Both the position numbers and the translations under genes were made by a program. A stretch of DNA of 64,000 nucleotides, from contig NZ_CP042288.1 in the NCBI RefSeq assembly GCF_022559625.1, positions 2,862,155 to 2,926,154 of the forward strand. The letters run 5' to 3'. The notes beneath the pieces are model-generated. The model ran no database searches, was not told the DNA's origin, and saw only the letters and a program-made list of their open reading frames with translations. Position 1 is the first letter of the stretch. The number at the start of each line of letters is the position of its first letter. This stretch comes from Aquisalinus flavus (GTDB lineage: Bacteria > Pseudomonadota > Alphaproteobacteria > Caulobacterales > Parvularculaceae). Below are positions 52,563-61,035 of the stretch, piece by piece.

Positions 52563-54211
52563 TGTACCGCTATGACGAATTCGACGCCAAGATCGTGGCC
52601 GACCGTGTTGCCCAGTTCCGCGGCCAGGTCGCGCGCCGGGTCGAGGGCGACATCACCGAGGACGAGTTCAAGCCGCTGCGCCTGATGAACGGCGTCTATT
52701 TGCAGTTGCACGCCTATATGCTGCGCGTCGCCATTCCCTATGGCACGCTCAATGCCGCGCAGCTCAGGAAGCTCGCCTTCATCGCGCGCACCTATGACAA
52801 GAATTTCGGGCATATCACCACGCGCCAGAACATCCAGTTCAACTGGCCGGCGCTGACCGATATCCCGGACATTCTCGACCACCTCGCCGAAGTGGAAATG
52901 CACGCGATCCAGACCTCCGGCAATTGCATCCGCAATGTCACCTCGGACCAGTTCGCCGGTGCCGGTGCCGATGAGCTGGAAGACCCGCGCCCGTGGTGCG
53001 AGATAATCCGTCAGTGGTCGACCTTCCATCCGGAATTCTCCTTCCTGCCGCGCAAGTTCAAGATCGCCGTCACCGCCGCGCCGCAAGACCGCGCCGCCGT
53101 GCGCGTCCACGATATCGGCTTGCACATGAAGAAAAACGCCGATGGCGAGACCGGTTTCGAGGTGCTGGTCGGCGGCGGGCTCGGGCGCACGCCCTATATC
53201 GGCCAGGTCATTCGCGAGTTCCTGCCCAAGGATCAGCTGTTGTCCTATCTGGAGGCGATCCTGCGCGTCTATAACTCCCTCGGCCGCCGCGACAATATCT
53301 ACAAGGCGCGGATCAAGATCCTCGTCAACGAGCTTGGCGCCGAAGCCTTCCGCGACATGGTCGAGGCCGAATGGGCGGTGATGGACAAGGCCCGCATCGA
53401 CCTGCCGGGCGACGAGATCGAGCGCATCCACGCCTATTTCGCCGCGCCGGATTTCGAGAACGATCCGGACACGGGCGATTTTGACAGTGCGCAAGGAGCC
53501 GACAAGGGCTTTGCCCGCTGGGTGCGCCACAATGTGCGCGCCCACAAGCAGAAGGGCTATGCCTCGGTCACCCTCTCGCTGAAGCCGACCACCATGGCGC
53601 CGGGCGACATCACCTCGGAACAGATGGAGCTTGTCGCCGACATAGCCCAGACCCATTGCTTCGACGAGGTCCGCACGACCCACGAACAGAATCTCGTCCT
53701 GCCCCATGTCAGGAAGGCCGACCTTTACGCGATCTATCAAAAGCTCGCGCCCTATGGCCTCGGCTCGTCCAATGCCGGGCTCGTCTCGGACATCATCGCC
53801 TGCCCGGGGCTCGACTATTGCAACCTCGCCAACACCCGCTCCATCCCGCTCGCCCAGCGCATCCAGAAGCGGTTCGAGGATCTCGACCGCCAGGAAAATA
53901 TCGGTGAGCTGAAGATCAAGATTTCCGGCTGCATCAATGCCTGCGGCCACCACCATGTCGGCCATATCGGCATTCTTGGCGTCGACAAGAAGGGCGAGGA
54001 ATTCTATCAGGTCACCCTTGGCGGCTCGGCAGCGGAGGACGCCTCGATCGGCGAGATCGTCGGCCGCGGTCTGTCCACGGATGAAGTGGTCGACGCGATC
54101 GAAAGCCTGATCTCCTTCTATCTCGACCGGCGCTCCGATGGCGAGCGTTTTGTCGATACCTATCGCCGGCTCGGCCCGGACCCATTCAAGGAAGCGCTCT
54201 ATGTTGCTTAA
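52562..54211 (+). CDS. cysI: Sulfite reductase hemoprotein (nitrite/sulfite reductase family)
   Basis: 549 residues. Two ferredoxin-like/siroheme-binding halves; the 4Fe-4S-siroheme cysteines are Cys414 and Cys420 (CPGLDYC) and Cys457 and Cys461 (CINAC), the C-X5-C...C-X3-C pattern. TRQNIQFNWP and TSGNCIRNVTSD are the N-terminal substrate-site segments. It reduces sulfite to sulfide. The cysI type and the lack of a CysJ flavoprotein in the operon suggest ferredoxin-linked electron supply. The DUF934 gene overlaps its end by 11 bases. Confidence 0.95.
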   Translation: MYRYDEFDAKIVADRVAQFRGQVARRVEGDITEDEFKPLRLMNGVYLQLHAYMLRVAIPYGTLNAAQLRKLAFIARTYDKNFGHITTRQNIQFNWPALTDIPDILDHLAEVEMHAIQTSGNCIRNVTSDQFAGAGADELEDPRPWCEIIRQWSTFHPEFSFLPRKFKIAVTAAPQDRAAVRVHDIGLHMKKNADGETGFEVLVGGGLGRTPYIGQVIREFLPKDQLLSYLEAILRVYNSLGRRDNIYKARIKILVNELGAEAFRDMVEAEWAVMDKARIDLPGDEIERIHAYFAAPDFENDPDTGDFDSAQGADKGFARWVRHNVRAHKQKGYASVTLSLKPTTMAPGDITSEQMELVADIAQTHCFDEVRTTHEQNLVLPHVRKADLYAIYQKLAPYGLGSSNAGLVSDIIACPGLDYCNLANTRSIPLAQRIQKRFEDLDRQENIGELKIKISGCINACGHHHVGHIGILGVDKKGEEFYQVTLGGSAAEDASIGEIVGRGLSTDEVVDAIESLISFYLDRRSDGERFVDTYRRLGPDPFKEALYVA

Positions 54212-54710
54212 ACTGGAAAACGAAACACTTGCTCGCGTCAACGCTGAAGCAGCCCACGAGATTCCCGAGTTTGGGGTATGGCAGGCGCAGACACCGCGCG
54301 GGTCTGCCGTTCGCATCGCCAATGACATCAATCTGGCGGCGGAGGAATTCGACCCGGCTGGTCTTGAGCTGATCGTGCTCGACTTCCCGAAATACAAGGA
54401 TGGCCGCGCCTATACCCAGGCCCGCACCCTGCGCGAGCGCTATGGCTTTACAGGCGATATCCGCGCCAGCGGCGATGTGTTGCGCGACCAGGTCCTGTTC
54501 ATGGCCCGCTGCGGGTTCACCTCTTTCGAGCTTGCCGATGGCGTGCTGGCGCGCTCCGGCGGGGTTGAAGGTTTCGAAAAATCCCTTAAGGATTTCGACC
54601 TGTTCTATCAGCCGGCGGTCAAGGGCACGGCGCTGTGGCGCCTGCGCGGCCTGTCCGGCGCCAGTTTGACAGAGCGTGACGCTGATCGCCGTGTGGTCGC
54701 GGCAGGGTAA
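54201..54710 (+). CDS. DUF934 protein of the sulfite reduction operon
   Basis: 169 residues. The DUF934 core is LIVLDFPKYKDGRAYTQARTLRERYGFTGDIRASGDVLRDQ (position about 53-93) followed by a short conserved MARCGFTSFEL. The family is found beside cysI and cysH in proteobacteria and is often labelled an oxidoreductase, but the biochemical role is not proven. The ATG at 54201 lies inside the cysI end, so it is translationally coupled. Confidence 0.9.
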   Translation: MLLKLENETLARVNAEAAHEIPEFGVWQAQTPRGSAVRIANDINLAAEEFDPAGLELIVLDFPKYKDGRAYTQARTLRERYGFTGDIRASGDVLRDQVLFMARCGFTSFELADGVLARSGGVEGFEKSLKDFDLFYQPAVKGTALWRLRGLSGASLTERDADRRVVAAG

Positions 54711-54733
54711 TTTGGGGCATACGGAGTAAAGTC

Positions 54734-55465
54734 ATGTCGGGATCGGTGATCAAGCTGCAAACACCCAGGACCGTCTCCCTCGCAGAGGAGCGGGCTGAGA
54801 TGCTGTCCGCCAGATATGCCGATGCGGATGCGCTCGACATCCTCTATGCCGCGTTACGGGAAGAATTCCCCGGCGAAATCGCGCTCGTCTCGTCCTTCGG
54901 GGCTGAGTCCGCCGTGCTGCTGCATCTCGCCGCCCAGGTCGCGCCGGACGTGCCGGTCGTCTTCCTCGAGACCGGCAAGCATTTCGCCCAAACCCTGTCC
55001 TATCGCAAGAAGCTCTCTACCCAGCTCGGCCTGACCAATGTGCAGGAGATCAAGCCGGTCAAGGCCGAAGTCGCGGAGGAAGACCCCGATGGCGATCTGT
55101 GGCGCAAGAATCCCGATGCCTGCTGCACCCTGCGCAAGGTCCGCCCGCTCGACAGCGCCCTGTCGAATTACGAGGCGTGGATCACCGGCCGCAAGCAGTT
55201 TCATGGCGGTGCCCGTGTGCGCCTGCCGGCGTTCGAATATGCCGGAAAGCACTTCAAGGTGAACCCGATCGTCTCGTGGACGCCTGACCGGGTCGATGCC
55301 TATTTCAGGGAACACGACCTGCCATCCCACCCGCTGGTGGCGCAGGGCTTCCCCTCGATCGGCTGCTGGCCCTGCACCCACCCGGTCGCCGACGGCGAAG
55401 ACGTGCGTTCCGGCCGCTGGCGCGGCCAGGCCAAGACGGAATGCGGGATCCACGGCAAGGGGTAG
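54734..55465 (+). CDS. cysH: Adenylyl-sulfate (APS) reductase, CysH family
   Basis: 243 residues. The ATP-pyrophosphatase-like fold has SFGAESAVLLH and the arginine-rich phosphosulfate site. Cys130-Cys131 and Cys211-X2-Cys214 are the 4Fe-4S ligands that mark the APS-reducing, not PAPS-reducing, type; catalytic Cys237 is in ECGIH. It produces sulfite for CysI. It is the last gene of the operon; a palindromic repeat begins one base after the stop. Confidence 0.95.
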   Translation: MSGSVIKLQTPRTVSLAEERAEMLSARYADADALDILYAALREEFPGEIALVSSFGAESAVLLHLAAQVAPDVPVVFLETGKHFAQTLSYRKKLSTQLGLTNVQEIKPVKAEVAEEDPDGDLWRKNPDACCTLRKVRPLDSALSNYEAWITGRKQFHGGARVRLPAFEYAGKHFKVNPIVSWTPDRVDAYFREHDLPSHPLVAQGFPSIGCWPCTHPVADGEDVRSGRWRGQAKTECGIHGKG

Positions 55466-55598
55466 CCCTCACCCAAAATCAGCAGGCTGATTTTGACCTC
55501 TCCCGGAGGGAGAGGTAAGCCACCACGCAGACTTGGTACGATGCCCACCTCTCCCTCCGGGAGAGGTCGAAATTCTCACAGGGAATTTCGGGTGAGGG
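55466..55598. repeat. 133-base composite palindrome, MITE/REP-like
   Basis: Ends in perfect 9-base inverted repeats CCCTCACCC (55466-55474) and GGGTGAGGG (55590-55598). Inner hairpins are AAAATCAGC/GCTGATTTT, CCTCTCCC/GGGAGAGG twice (one on each side, mutually inverted), and GAAATTC/GAATTTC. The whole can fold into one long stem or four separate hairpins. It directly follows cysH and could end transcription or stabilise the mRNA. No transposase is present. Confidence 0.8.
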
Positions 55599-56159
55599 CA
55601 CTTCTAACTCAAAACTAAAAAGACTTATCCCCGCACCCCAAAACCCGATTATAACCCTAGCCAAGCCGGGTGAGGACCCGGTGGAGGCGCCGGTCGCAAT
55701 GTGTGACCTGCACGGAGCATCGGCGCATCAGGTTTCTGCCGGCAGTTGAGGGTGTGTACAGCTTTGCACCGTCCGGCGGAACGGCGTCCCGGGGTAGCCC
55801 CCGGGCGGGAGAGCTATGCACTTTGGCCCCGCATCGAACGCCGCCGTGTGTAGCGAGAGCTATGCCAGTCATTATTATTTTACTTGAGGCAATGGCCGCT
55901 GCACACGGGCTCCCTCATACTTCCAACACCGCGAGCGTTGCTTGCCGGTGCTTTCAATGCTGCCTCTCTTGTCTTCCCGGCCAAGCGCAGCGCGAGCCGG
56001 GACCTATTTTCCAGAGGCCTTGCCGCTGCTGTATCAAGCCGCCTCATTGGTTTTGGTGAAAAGCTCGACTGCTTGTCGCGCCAAAGCTTAGCGACGGAGT
56101 CTCAGAACTGGTCACTCGGCCGCTTCACCGCTATCCTCGTCCCCGAGAGGAGACCGCCC
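55599..56159. other. Repeat-rich gene-free stretch
   Basis: 561 bases without a convincing gene. It contains hairpins (CCGGGT/ACCCGG near 55666; CCCGGGG/CCCCGGG near 55790), a direct repeat GAGAGCTATGC at 55809-55819 and 55855-55865, and a REP-like hairpin TCCCGGC/GCCGGGA at 55975-56002. A 71-codon minus-strand frame (55657-55872) and a longer plus-strand frame running into the esterase gene show no family support. It may hold a structured RNA or be a graveyard of mobile repeats. Confidence 0.55.
55975..56002. repeat. REP-like hairpin
   Basis: TCCCGGC/GCCGGGA, perfect 7-base arms around a 14-base GC-rich loop, of the CCCGG-type short repeat frequent between genes in alphaproteobacteria. Confidence 0.5.
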
Positions 56160-57038
56160 ATGCCATTCCGCCAGACAATTATCGCCCTGCTCGCCTGCGT
56201 TACCGCGCTCGCCACGCCGGCTGCCGCGCAATATCGCGCGCTCGACTATCTCCCGGGGCTCGCGCCCGCCGACCACCACGTCGTCACCTCGAAACACACC
56301 GGCCGCGAGCACCAGATCTTCATCCGCCTGCCGGAAAAATATGACGAACAGCCGGGCAAGCACTGGCCGGTCGTCTTTGTGCTCGATGGCGACATCCTGT
56401 TCCCGATGCTCGGCTCCTATCACCTGCTCCTGCATTACGACCTGCCGGTGCCGGACGCGATCATCGTCGGCATCGGCTATGGCACATTCGGCGAGGGGAA
56501 CTATCGGTATGAGGATTATTCGACGCCGCCCCTGCCGGACGACGTCATCGCAAATCTGCCGGAAGGCACTGGCCATGGCGCCGACACCTTTCTGAAATTC
56601 ATCGAGGACGAGGTTTTCGCCCATGTGAATATGGGCTATCGCGCCGACCCGGAGCGCCGCATTCTCCTCGGCCAGTCGCGCGGCGCCCATTTCGTGCTCT
56701 ATGCCGCGCGGGAGCGGCCGGACCTGTTCTGGGGCATGATCGCGTCCAACCCGTCGCTGCGGCCCAATGCCGAAACCTTCTACGCCGACTATGCCGCCAT
56801 GCCCGATGCCGGCACCAATCTCTATTTCTCCTCCGGCGAGAACGATCTGGCGCGGCTGCGCGGCGAGGCGCTCGACCTCTTCGCGCATCTGGAGGCCCAG
56901 GAGAGCCTGCCCTGGCGGCTGAAAATGGCGACATTGCCGGGCGGTACTCACGCTGCTAGCATCGTCGATGTCTATCGCGACGCCATGCTGTGGCTGTTCG
57001 CGGATGAGGCCGGTGACTGGAAGAGCGTCTATGAATAG
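56160..57038 (+). CDS. Secreted esterase, IroE/Fes-like alpha/beta hydrolase
   Basis: 292 residues with a signal peptide ending at PAAAQ (about residue 22). The nucleophile is in GQSRGAHFVLY; the catalytic His is probably in PGGTHAASI. The family (PF00756) covers siderophore, feruloyl and acetyl-xylan esterases, so the ester is unknown. GAGAGGAGA precedes the ATG at 56160; a longer frame from 55884 runs through repeat DNA and is rejected. It is followed by rbfA, 62 bases on. Confidence 0.85.
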   Translation: MPFRQTIIALLACVTALATPAAAQYRALDYLPGLAPADHHVVTSKHTGREHQIFIRLPEKYDEQPGKHWPVVFVLDGDILFPMLGSYHLLLHYDLPVPDAIIVGIGYGTFGEGNYRYEDYSTPPLPDDVIANLPEGTGHGADTFLKFIEDEVFAHVNMGYRADPERRILLGQSRGAHFVLYAARERPDLFWGMIASNPSLRPNAETFYADYAAMPDAGTNLYFSSGENDLARLRGEALDLFAHLEAQESLPWRLKMATLPGGTHAASIVDVYRDAMLWLFADEAGDWKSVYE

Positions 57039-57100
57039 GCAGCAGGCGCCCGGCTCGGCACCCGTTGCACTTGCCGGCCCTGCCTATTAAGAGTGGGCGC

Positions 57101-57532
57101 ATGTCGAAGAGATTTTCATCCGATCGCGGGCCATCCCAGCGCCAGCTGCGCGCAGGCGAGCTTGTCCGCCACGCCCTTGTCCAGATCCTGCAGCGCGAGG
57201 AATTGCGCGAGCCGGAGCTTCAGGGCGTTTCCGTCACCGTGACCGAAGTGCGCATGACGCCGGACCTCAAGCAGGCTGCCGTTTTCTGTACTGCCCTTGG
57301 CGGGGCGCTCTCCAACGACCGGCGGGGAACGGCGGTCGTCGCCTCGCTCAACAAGTCGGCTCCCTATATGCGCGGCGAACTGGGCAAGCGGATCGACATG
57401 AAATTCACGCCGCAGCTGACCTTCCGCTATGACGACAGCTTTGATACGGCGCGTCATATCGACCAGCTCCTGTCCCGGCCGGAGGTCCAGCGCGACCTGC
57501 CCGCCGGCGACCCGTCCCGCGACGACGATTAG
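57101..57532 (+). CDS. rbfA: Ribosome-binding factor A
   Basis: 143 residues, a KH-fold 30S maturation factor. Typical segments are VRHALVQILQREELREPEL and LNKSAPYMRGELGKRIDMKFTPQLTFRYD. It helps late 16S processing and cold adaptation. In most alphaproteobacteria rbfA follows infB and precedes truB; here an esterase is upstream and an extra hypothetical gene separates it from truB. The ATG at 57101 is the family start. Confidence 0.93.
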   Translation: MSKRFSSDRGPSQRQLRAGELVRHALVQILQREELREPELQGVSVTVTEVRMTPDLKQAAVFCTALGGALSNDRRGTAVVASLNKSAPYMRGELGKRIDMKFTPQLTFRYDDSFDTARHIDQLLSRPEVQRDLPAGDPSRDDD

Positions 57533-57672
57533 GCTTCTTTCGCCAACGCTTTCATGAAGTTACGGCGACAGCAGGGCGTGAGGGGCATTTGCCTCTGGTC
57601 AAACGGGGTCACTGTGATAGTGTATCCGGGTTGGTGTCTGTGATGGGGACACAGTAATTTGGGGTAGGTAGG

Positions 57673-58182
57673 ATGAGATTTTTCAAGTCTAAGAAGAAAG
57701 ACGTCGCCACCGAGGCGGTCCAGAAGGACCTGCAGGGCGACAAGGTTGCCGAGACGCGCCGCGACCTGAAGAGTGAGCTCGATACGGCGGTCGTGCCGTC
57801 TTTGAAGGCGCAAGAGGAAAAACCCGCCGAGACCAGGGCTGATGCTGCTGCCGAGGCGCCTGCCGAGACAAAGGCAGTTGAAAAACCGCTGACCCAGAAT
57901 GCCGGCACGACGGCTGAGACCACCATGGTCCGCCTGTTCCCGGGCTTCGAGAACCAGCCCTTCGAGATCGGTTATGCCGGGTTCAAATCCGCCGATTACG
58001 GCATCGGCGAAGAAGCGCCGATGCTGCTGATGCGCTGGAAGGCCGGCTCGGCCAAGTGGTTCCCGCTGCCGCCGATGTTCAACAAGGCCGTTCTCGAGCA
58101 GATCCACGAGGAAGACAACGACCTCGACCGCCTGTTGATCGGCTATGGCTATGACGCCGAACAGCTGGTTCACAAACTCTAG
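57673..58182 (+). CDS. Hypothetical protein inserted between rbfA and truB
   Basis: 169 residues in two parts: a highly charged, alanine-glutamate-rich, probably disordered N-terminal segment (1-82) and a compact C-terminal domain (83-169) with VRLFPGFENQPFEIGYAGF and an acidic end. No membrane segment or known motif. A clear ribosome site (GGTAGG) and coding bias support a real gene. It interrupts the usual rbfA-truB order. Confidence 0.7.
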   Translation: MRFFKSKKKDVATEAVQKDLQGDKVAETRRDLKSELDTAVVPSLKAQEEKPAETRADAAAEAPAETKAVEKPLTQNAGTTAETTMVRLFPGFENQPFEIGYAGFKSADYGIGEEAPMLLMRWKAGSAKWFPLPPMFNKAVLEQIHEEDNDLDRLLIGYGYDAEQLVHKL

Positions 58183-58347
58183 GACCAGCTTCTTTTCGGC
58201 ACCCACTTGACCCGGATGGGCTGGAGTGGTTCAACCCGTCGCCCATGCAGGTGGGCAATGAATTTGAGGGGCATCACCGTCCGATCCGGTGCTGCCCTTT
58301 TTGTTTCCTCTGACTGCCGGAAATCGACCGGCGCGAAGGTTGAGTAG

Positions 58348-59316
58348 ATGGGAAGACGCCGCAAGAAGGGCCGGCCGGTCAATGGCTGGCTGGTCCTCGA
58401 CAAACCCTATGATGTCGGCTCTACCGAGGCCGTTGGCCGCCTGCGCTGGCTGTTCGATGCCAACAAGGCCGGCCATGCCGGGACGCTCGATCCGCTGGCC
58501 ACCGGCATCCTGCCGATTGCCTTTGGCGAGGCGACCAAGACCGTGCCTTTCGTGCAGGACGGTCTCAAGCGCTATCGCTTCACCGCCCGCTGGGGCGAGG
58601 CGACGGCAACCGACGATGCCGAAGGCGCGGTGACCGCGACCAGTGACCAGCGCCCGTCGCGCGAGGCGATCGAGGCGATCCTGCCGGATTTCATCGGCGA
58701 GATCGAGCAGGTCCCGCCGGCTTTTTCAGCGATCAAGGTCGATGGCGAGCGCGCCTATGACCTCGCCCGCGATGGCGAAAAGGTCGAACTGGAAGCGCGC
58801 ATGATCACGGTGCACGAGTTCGTTCTCGTCGACATGCCGGATGAGGATCACGCCGTTTTCGAGGCGGTGACCGGCAAGGGCACTTATGTCAGGGCCCTCG
58901 TGCGGGATATTGCCAGGGAGTTGGGGACGCAGGGCCATGTCAGCGCCCTGCGCCGGACGGCAGTCGGGCCGTTCACGGAAGATATGGCGGTAACGATCGA
59001 GGATCTGACCGGCAAGGATTTCGCCGCGGACGTTCACCGTGACACGCTGGATCAAACCGATCTCGATTCATTTCTCGAGCCGGTGGAGTCAGGCCTTGCT
59101 GACCTGCCGTCTGCGGCGATCACCGGTGCGGATGCCGGGCGCCTGCGCTCGGGCCAGCCTGCCATCGTGCCGCCGCCGGTTGCCAAGGGCATTCGCGGGG
59201 ACAGGGCCGGGGAGATCGAAGCCGTCCTCGCCATGCATCATGACGAAGCCATTGCCATTTGCCGTCTCGACGGCCTGAAACTGCAGCCGGTCCGGGTGTT
59301 CCAGACCGGCGAATAG
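58348..59316 (+). CDS. truB: tRNA pseudouridine-55 synthase TruB
   Basis: 322 residues. The catalytic Asp48 is in HAGTLDPLATGIL; the later GTYVRALVRDIARELG motif is conserved. It makes pseudouridine 55 in the T-loop of all tRNAs. A C-terminal PUA-like tail ends with LQPVRVF. The gene stops 3 bases before the end of a small minus-strand gene. Confidence 0.95.
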   Translation: MGRRRKKGRPVNGWLVLDKPYDVGSTEAVGRLRWLFDANKAGHAGTLDPLATGILPIAFGEATKTVPFVQDGLKRYRFTARWGEATATDDAEGAVTATSDQRPSREAIEAILPDFIGEIEQVPPAFSAIKVDGERAYDLARDGEKVELEARMITVHEFVLVDMPDEDHAVFEAVTGKGTYVRALVRDIARELGTQGHVSALRRTAVGPFTEDMAVTIEDLTGKDFAADVHRDTLDQTDLDSFLEPVESGLADLPSAAITGADAGRLRSGQPAIVPPPVAKGIRGDRAGEIEAVLAMHHDEAIAICRLDGLKLQPVRVFQTGE

Positions 59317-59319
59317 TCA

Positions 59320-59478
59320 TCAGGACTTGCCGCCGGCAGCGTTGCCGCCGGCCTTGTTGGGCTGTTTTTCCTGGTTGTTCTGGCGTGTCTCGGCCCTGGT
59401 CCTGGGCTCGAGATTGCTGACTTCGCGGCGCAGGCGCTCCAGCGACGAATTCTCTGTCAGGGGTCCTTCACGGCTCAT
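59320..59478 (-). CDS. Small charged protein, 52 residues (hypothetical)
   Basis: Starts at the ATG 59476-59478 with GGAGAA at ideal spacing; ends in TGA 3 bases from the truB stop. The sequence is hydrophilic with a predicted helical middle (SSLERLRREVSNLE) and a glycine-alanine-lysine tail (GGNAAGGKS), like a small intrinsically disordered protein. No family is recognised. Ribosome site and clean frame argue for reality. Confidence 0.5.
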   Translation of the reverse strand: MSREGPLTENSSLERLRREVSNLEPRTRAETRQNNQEKQPNKAGGNAAGGKS

Positions 59479-59743
59479 GGGGGTTCTCCTTCTTCTTCCT
59501 TGTGCAAGCGGTTTTCAGGCCGCTCAGGTCAGGGCAGGAATTTCTGCCCTCGTCCCTGTCGAGCTGGCCGAGCACGCCTCGTGTGTCATCTGCCGATGCA
59601 GTGGCGTGCGGTTGCCGGACTGGCGTGGTTGACGTCACCCGGGTCGATCCCGCTGGGATGCGATCGAGGCGGTACTGCCGGTTTGGGGTGCGGGATTGCT
59701 CATCGGGCTTCTCCGTTACGTCAGAACCTGTTCAGCCAACAGG

Positions 59744-60859
59744 TCAGCCCGGCAGTCGTTCCCTTGTTCCTGATCCTGCCTCCTCGCCTGTCCCCGCCCG
59801 GGTCTGCGCGACGATGGCATCCCTGTCGGCAAGCCGTTGCTCGATGACGGGGACCATGCCTGCCACGAAAGCCTGTACCTCCCGGTCCCCGGCAATGGCC
59901 GGCCATTCCACAGACCACGAGGACAATGGCTTGCCATCGACAGGCGGGAAGAACGGCCTGTCCGCCAGACCGGGAAAACACCCGCGATAGTCTTCGAGCA
60001 GGCTGGCGGCATCGGGCCAGTCGATGATCCCGCCGTCCGTGAGCGTGCAGTCCCCGATCTCGCGGATACGGAAGGCGAGATCCCGGTCGATCGCATTGCC
60101 CGGCAGGGTGAAAGGCACATCCACCAGCCTGTCCTCGAGAACGGCGTGAAAATTATCGTTCTGTGGCAAGCCCATATGCGCCGACAGGACGCCGTTGAGG
60201 AGGCGGACGGTTTCAATAGCGGCTCGATCGGGCGTGCGGTGCCGCCATTCTGCCGAAGCCAGCAGTGTCGTGCGCAAGGCATCGTCGAAACCCATCACCC
60301 GCATGACGGCATTGAGAACGCCGCCCGGTTTCTTCGACGCCCAGTCATAGGAAATCGCCCGCACCTGGCATTTGCCGCTGCCGAGTGCCCGGGCGAGGGG
60401 AAGGTCGAGACGGTGATCGATATGATCGCCTTGCAGGGCTGCGGTGACATACTGGCCCAGGGTCTGGCTGTCGCGGCGGCGGACATACTGGGCCCAGCGC
60501 GATGGCATGTAGGTCGCCCAGTGGCGCAGGGTGAAAAGATACAGGACCTTGTAGCCATGCAACGCATCGGTCAGTCGCCGGAAACTGTCCTCGGAAAATG
60601 TCGACACGCTCTCCAGCGAGAACAGGATGGTTTCCGCGCCCTGCCGGCAGGCCGTCTCGAGGGTTTCCCTCAAGGCCGTTTCGGTCCAGTCCGCGCGCTT
60701 GACGTTGAGCAGTGGCGCAGCGTCTGCCACCCCGTTCCCGGGATACCAGATCTTATGGTGCGCGAGGACCTCGCGCCGGTCTGCGAGCATTTTCTGCAGT
60801 GACGACGTGCCGGTCTTGTGCATACCGGCATGAATGATGATTTTCGGCCGCACACCCAT
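59744..60859 (-). CDS. Sulfotransferase-like protein
   Basis: 371 residues. The N-terminal HAGMHKTGTSSLQKML is the PAPS 5'-phosphosulfate-binding loop of P-loop sulfotransferases, followed by a conserved FSLE and the RHWATYMPSRWAQYVRRR segment for 3'-phosphate binding. The acceptor is unknown; cell-surface carbohydrate is common in this family. The ATG at 60859 is chosen since the loop begins right after it; ATG 60892 is an alternative. The 279-base gap to the small gene at 59478 holds no other recognisable gene. Confidence 0.8.
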   Translation of the reverse strand: MGVRPKIIIHAGMHKTGTSSLQKMLADRREVLAHHKIWYPGNGVADAAPLLNVKRADWTETALRETLETACRQGAETILFSLESVSTFSEDSFRRLTDALHGYKVLYLFTLRHWATYMPSRWAQYVRRRDSQTLGQYVTAALQGDHIDHRLDLPLARALGSGKCQVRAISYDWASKKPGGVLNAVMRVMGFDDALRTTLLASAEWRHRTPDRAAIETVRLLNGVLSAHMGLPQNDNFHAVLEDRLVDVPFTLPGNAIDRDLAFRIREIGDCTLTDGGIIDWPDAASLLEDYRGCFPGLADRPFFPPVDGKPLSSWSVEWPAIAGDREVQAFVAGMVPVIEQRLADRDAIVAQTRAGTGEEAGSGTRERLPG

Positions 60860-61035
60860 ACCCGATCTGGTCCTCCTTGCCTGTTCCTGCATACAACACC
60901 GCCGGGACCCGCTCCACCCGGCTGGCGCCGGAACCGCCAGGCGGATGAAAAACGCTGCAAAGTCAAAGGCCTTGCTTGCCAGAAGGTTTCCGGTGTCTAA
61001 ACTGTCTCCAGCATCAGATGGGAGCTTTCGGAACG

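Noticed and set aside
55657-55872. 71-codon minus-strand frame in the repeat-rich gap
   Set aside because: Arginine/proline-rich product of the kind generated antisense to structured DNA; no ribosome site, overlaps hairpins.
55884-56159. N-terminal extension of the esterase
   Set aside because: It consists of translated repeat DNA and would bury the signal peptide; the ATG at 56160 has a strong ribosome site.
59635-59703. 22-codon minus-strand frame with GGAGAA upstream
   Set aside because: A leader peptide is possible, but it is too short to judge and no regulated gene follows closely.
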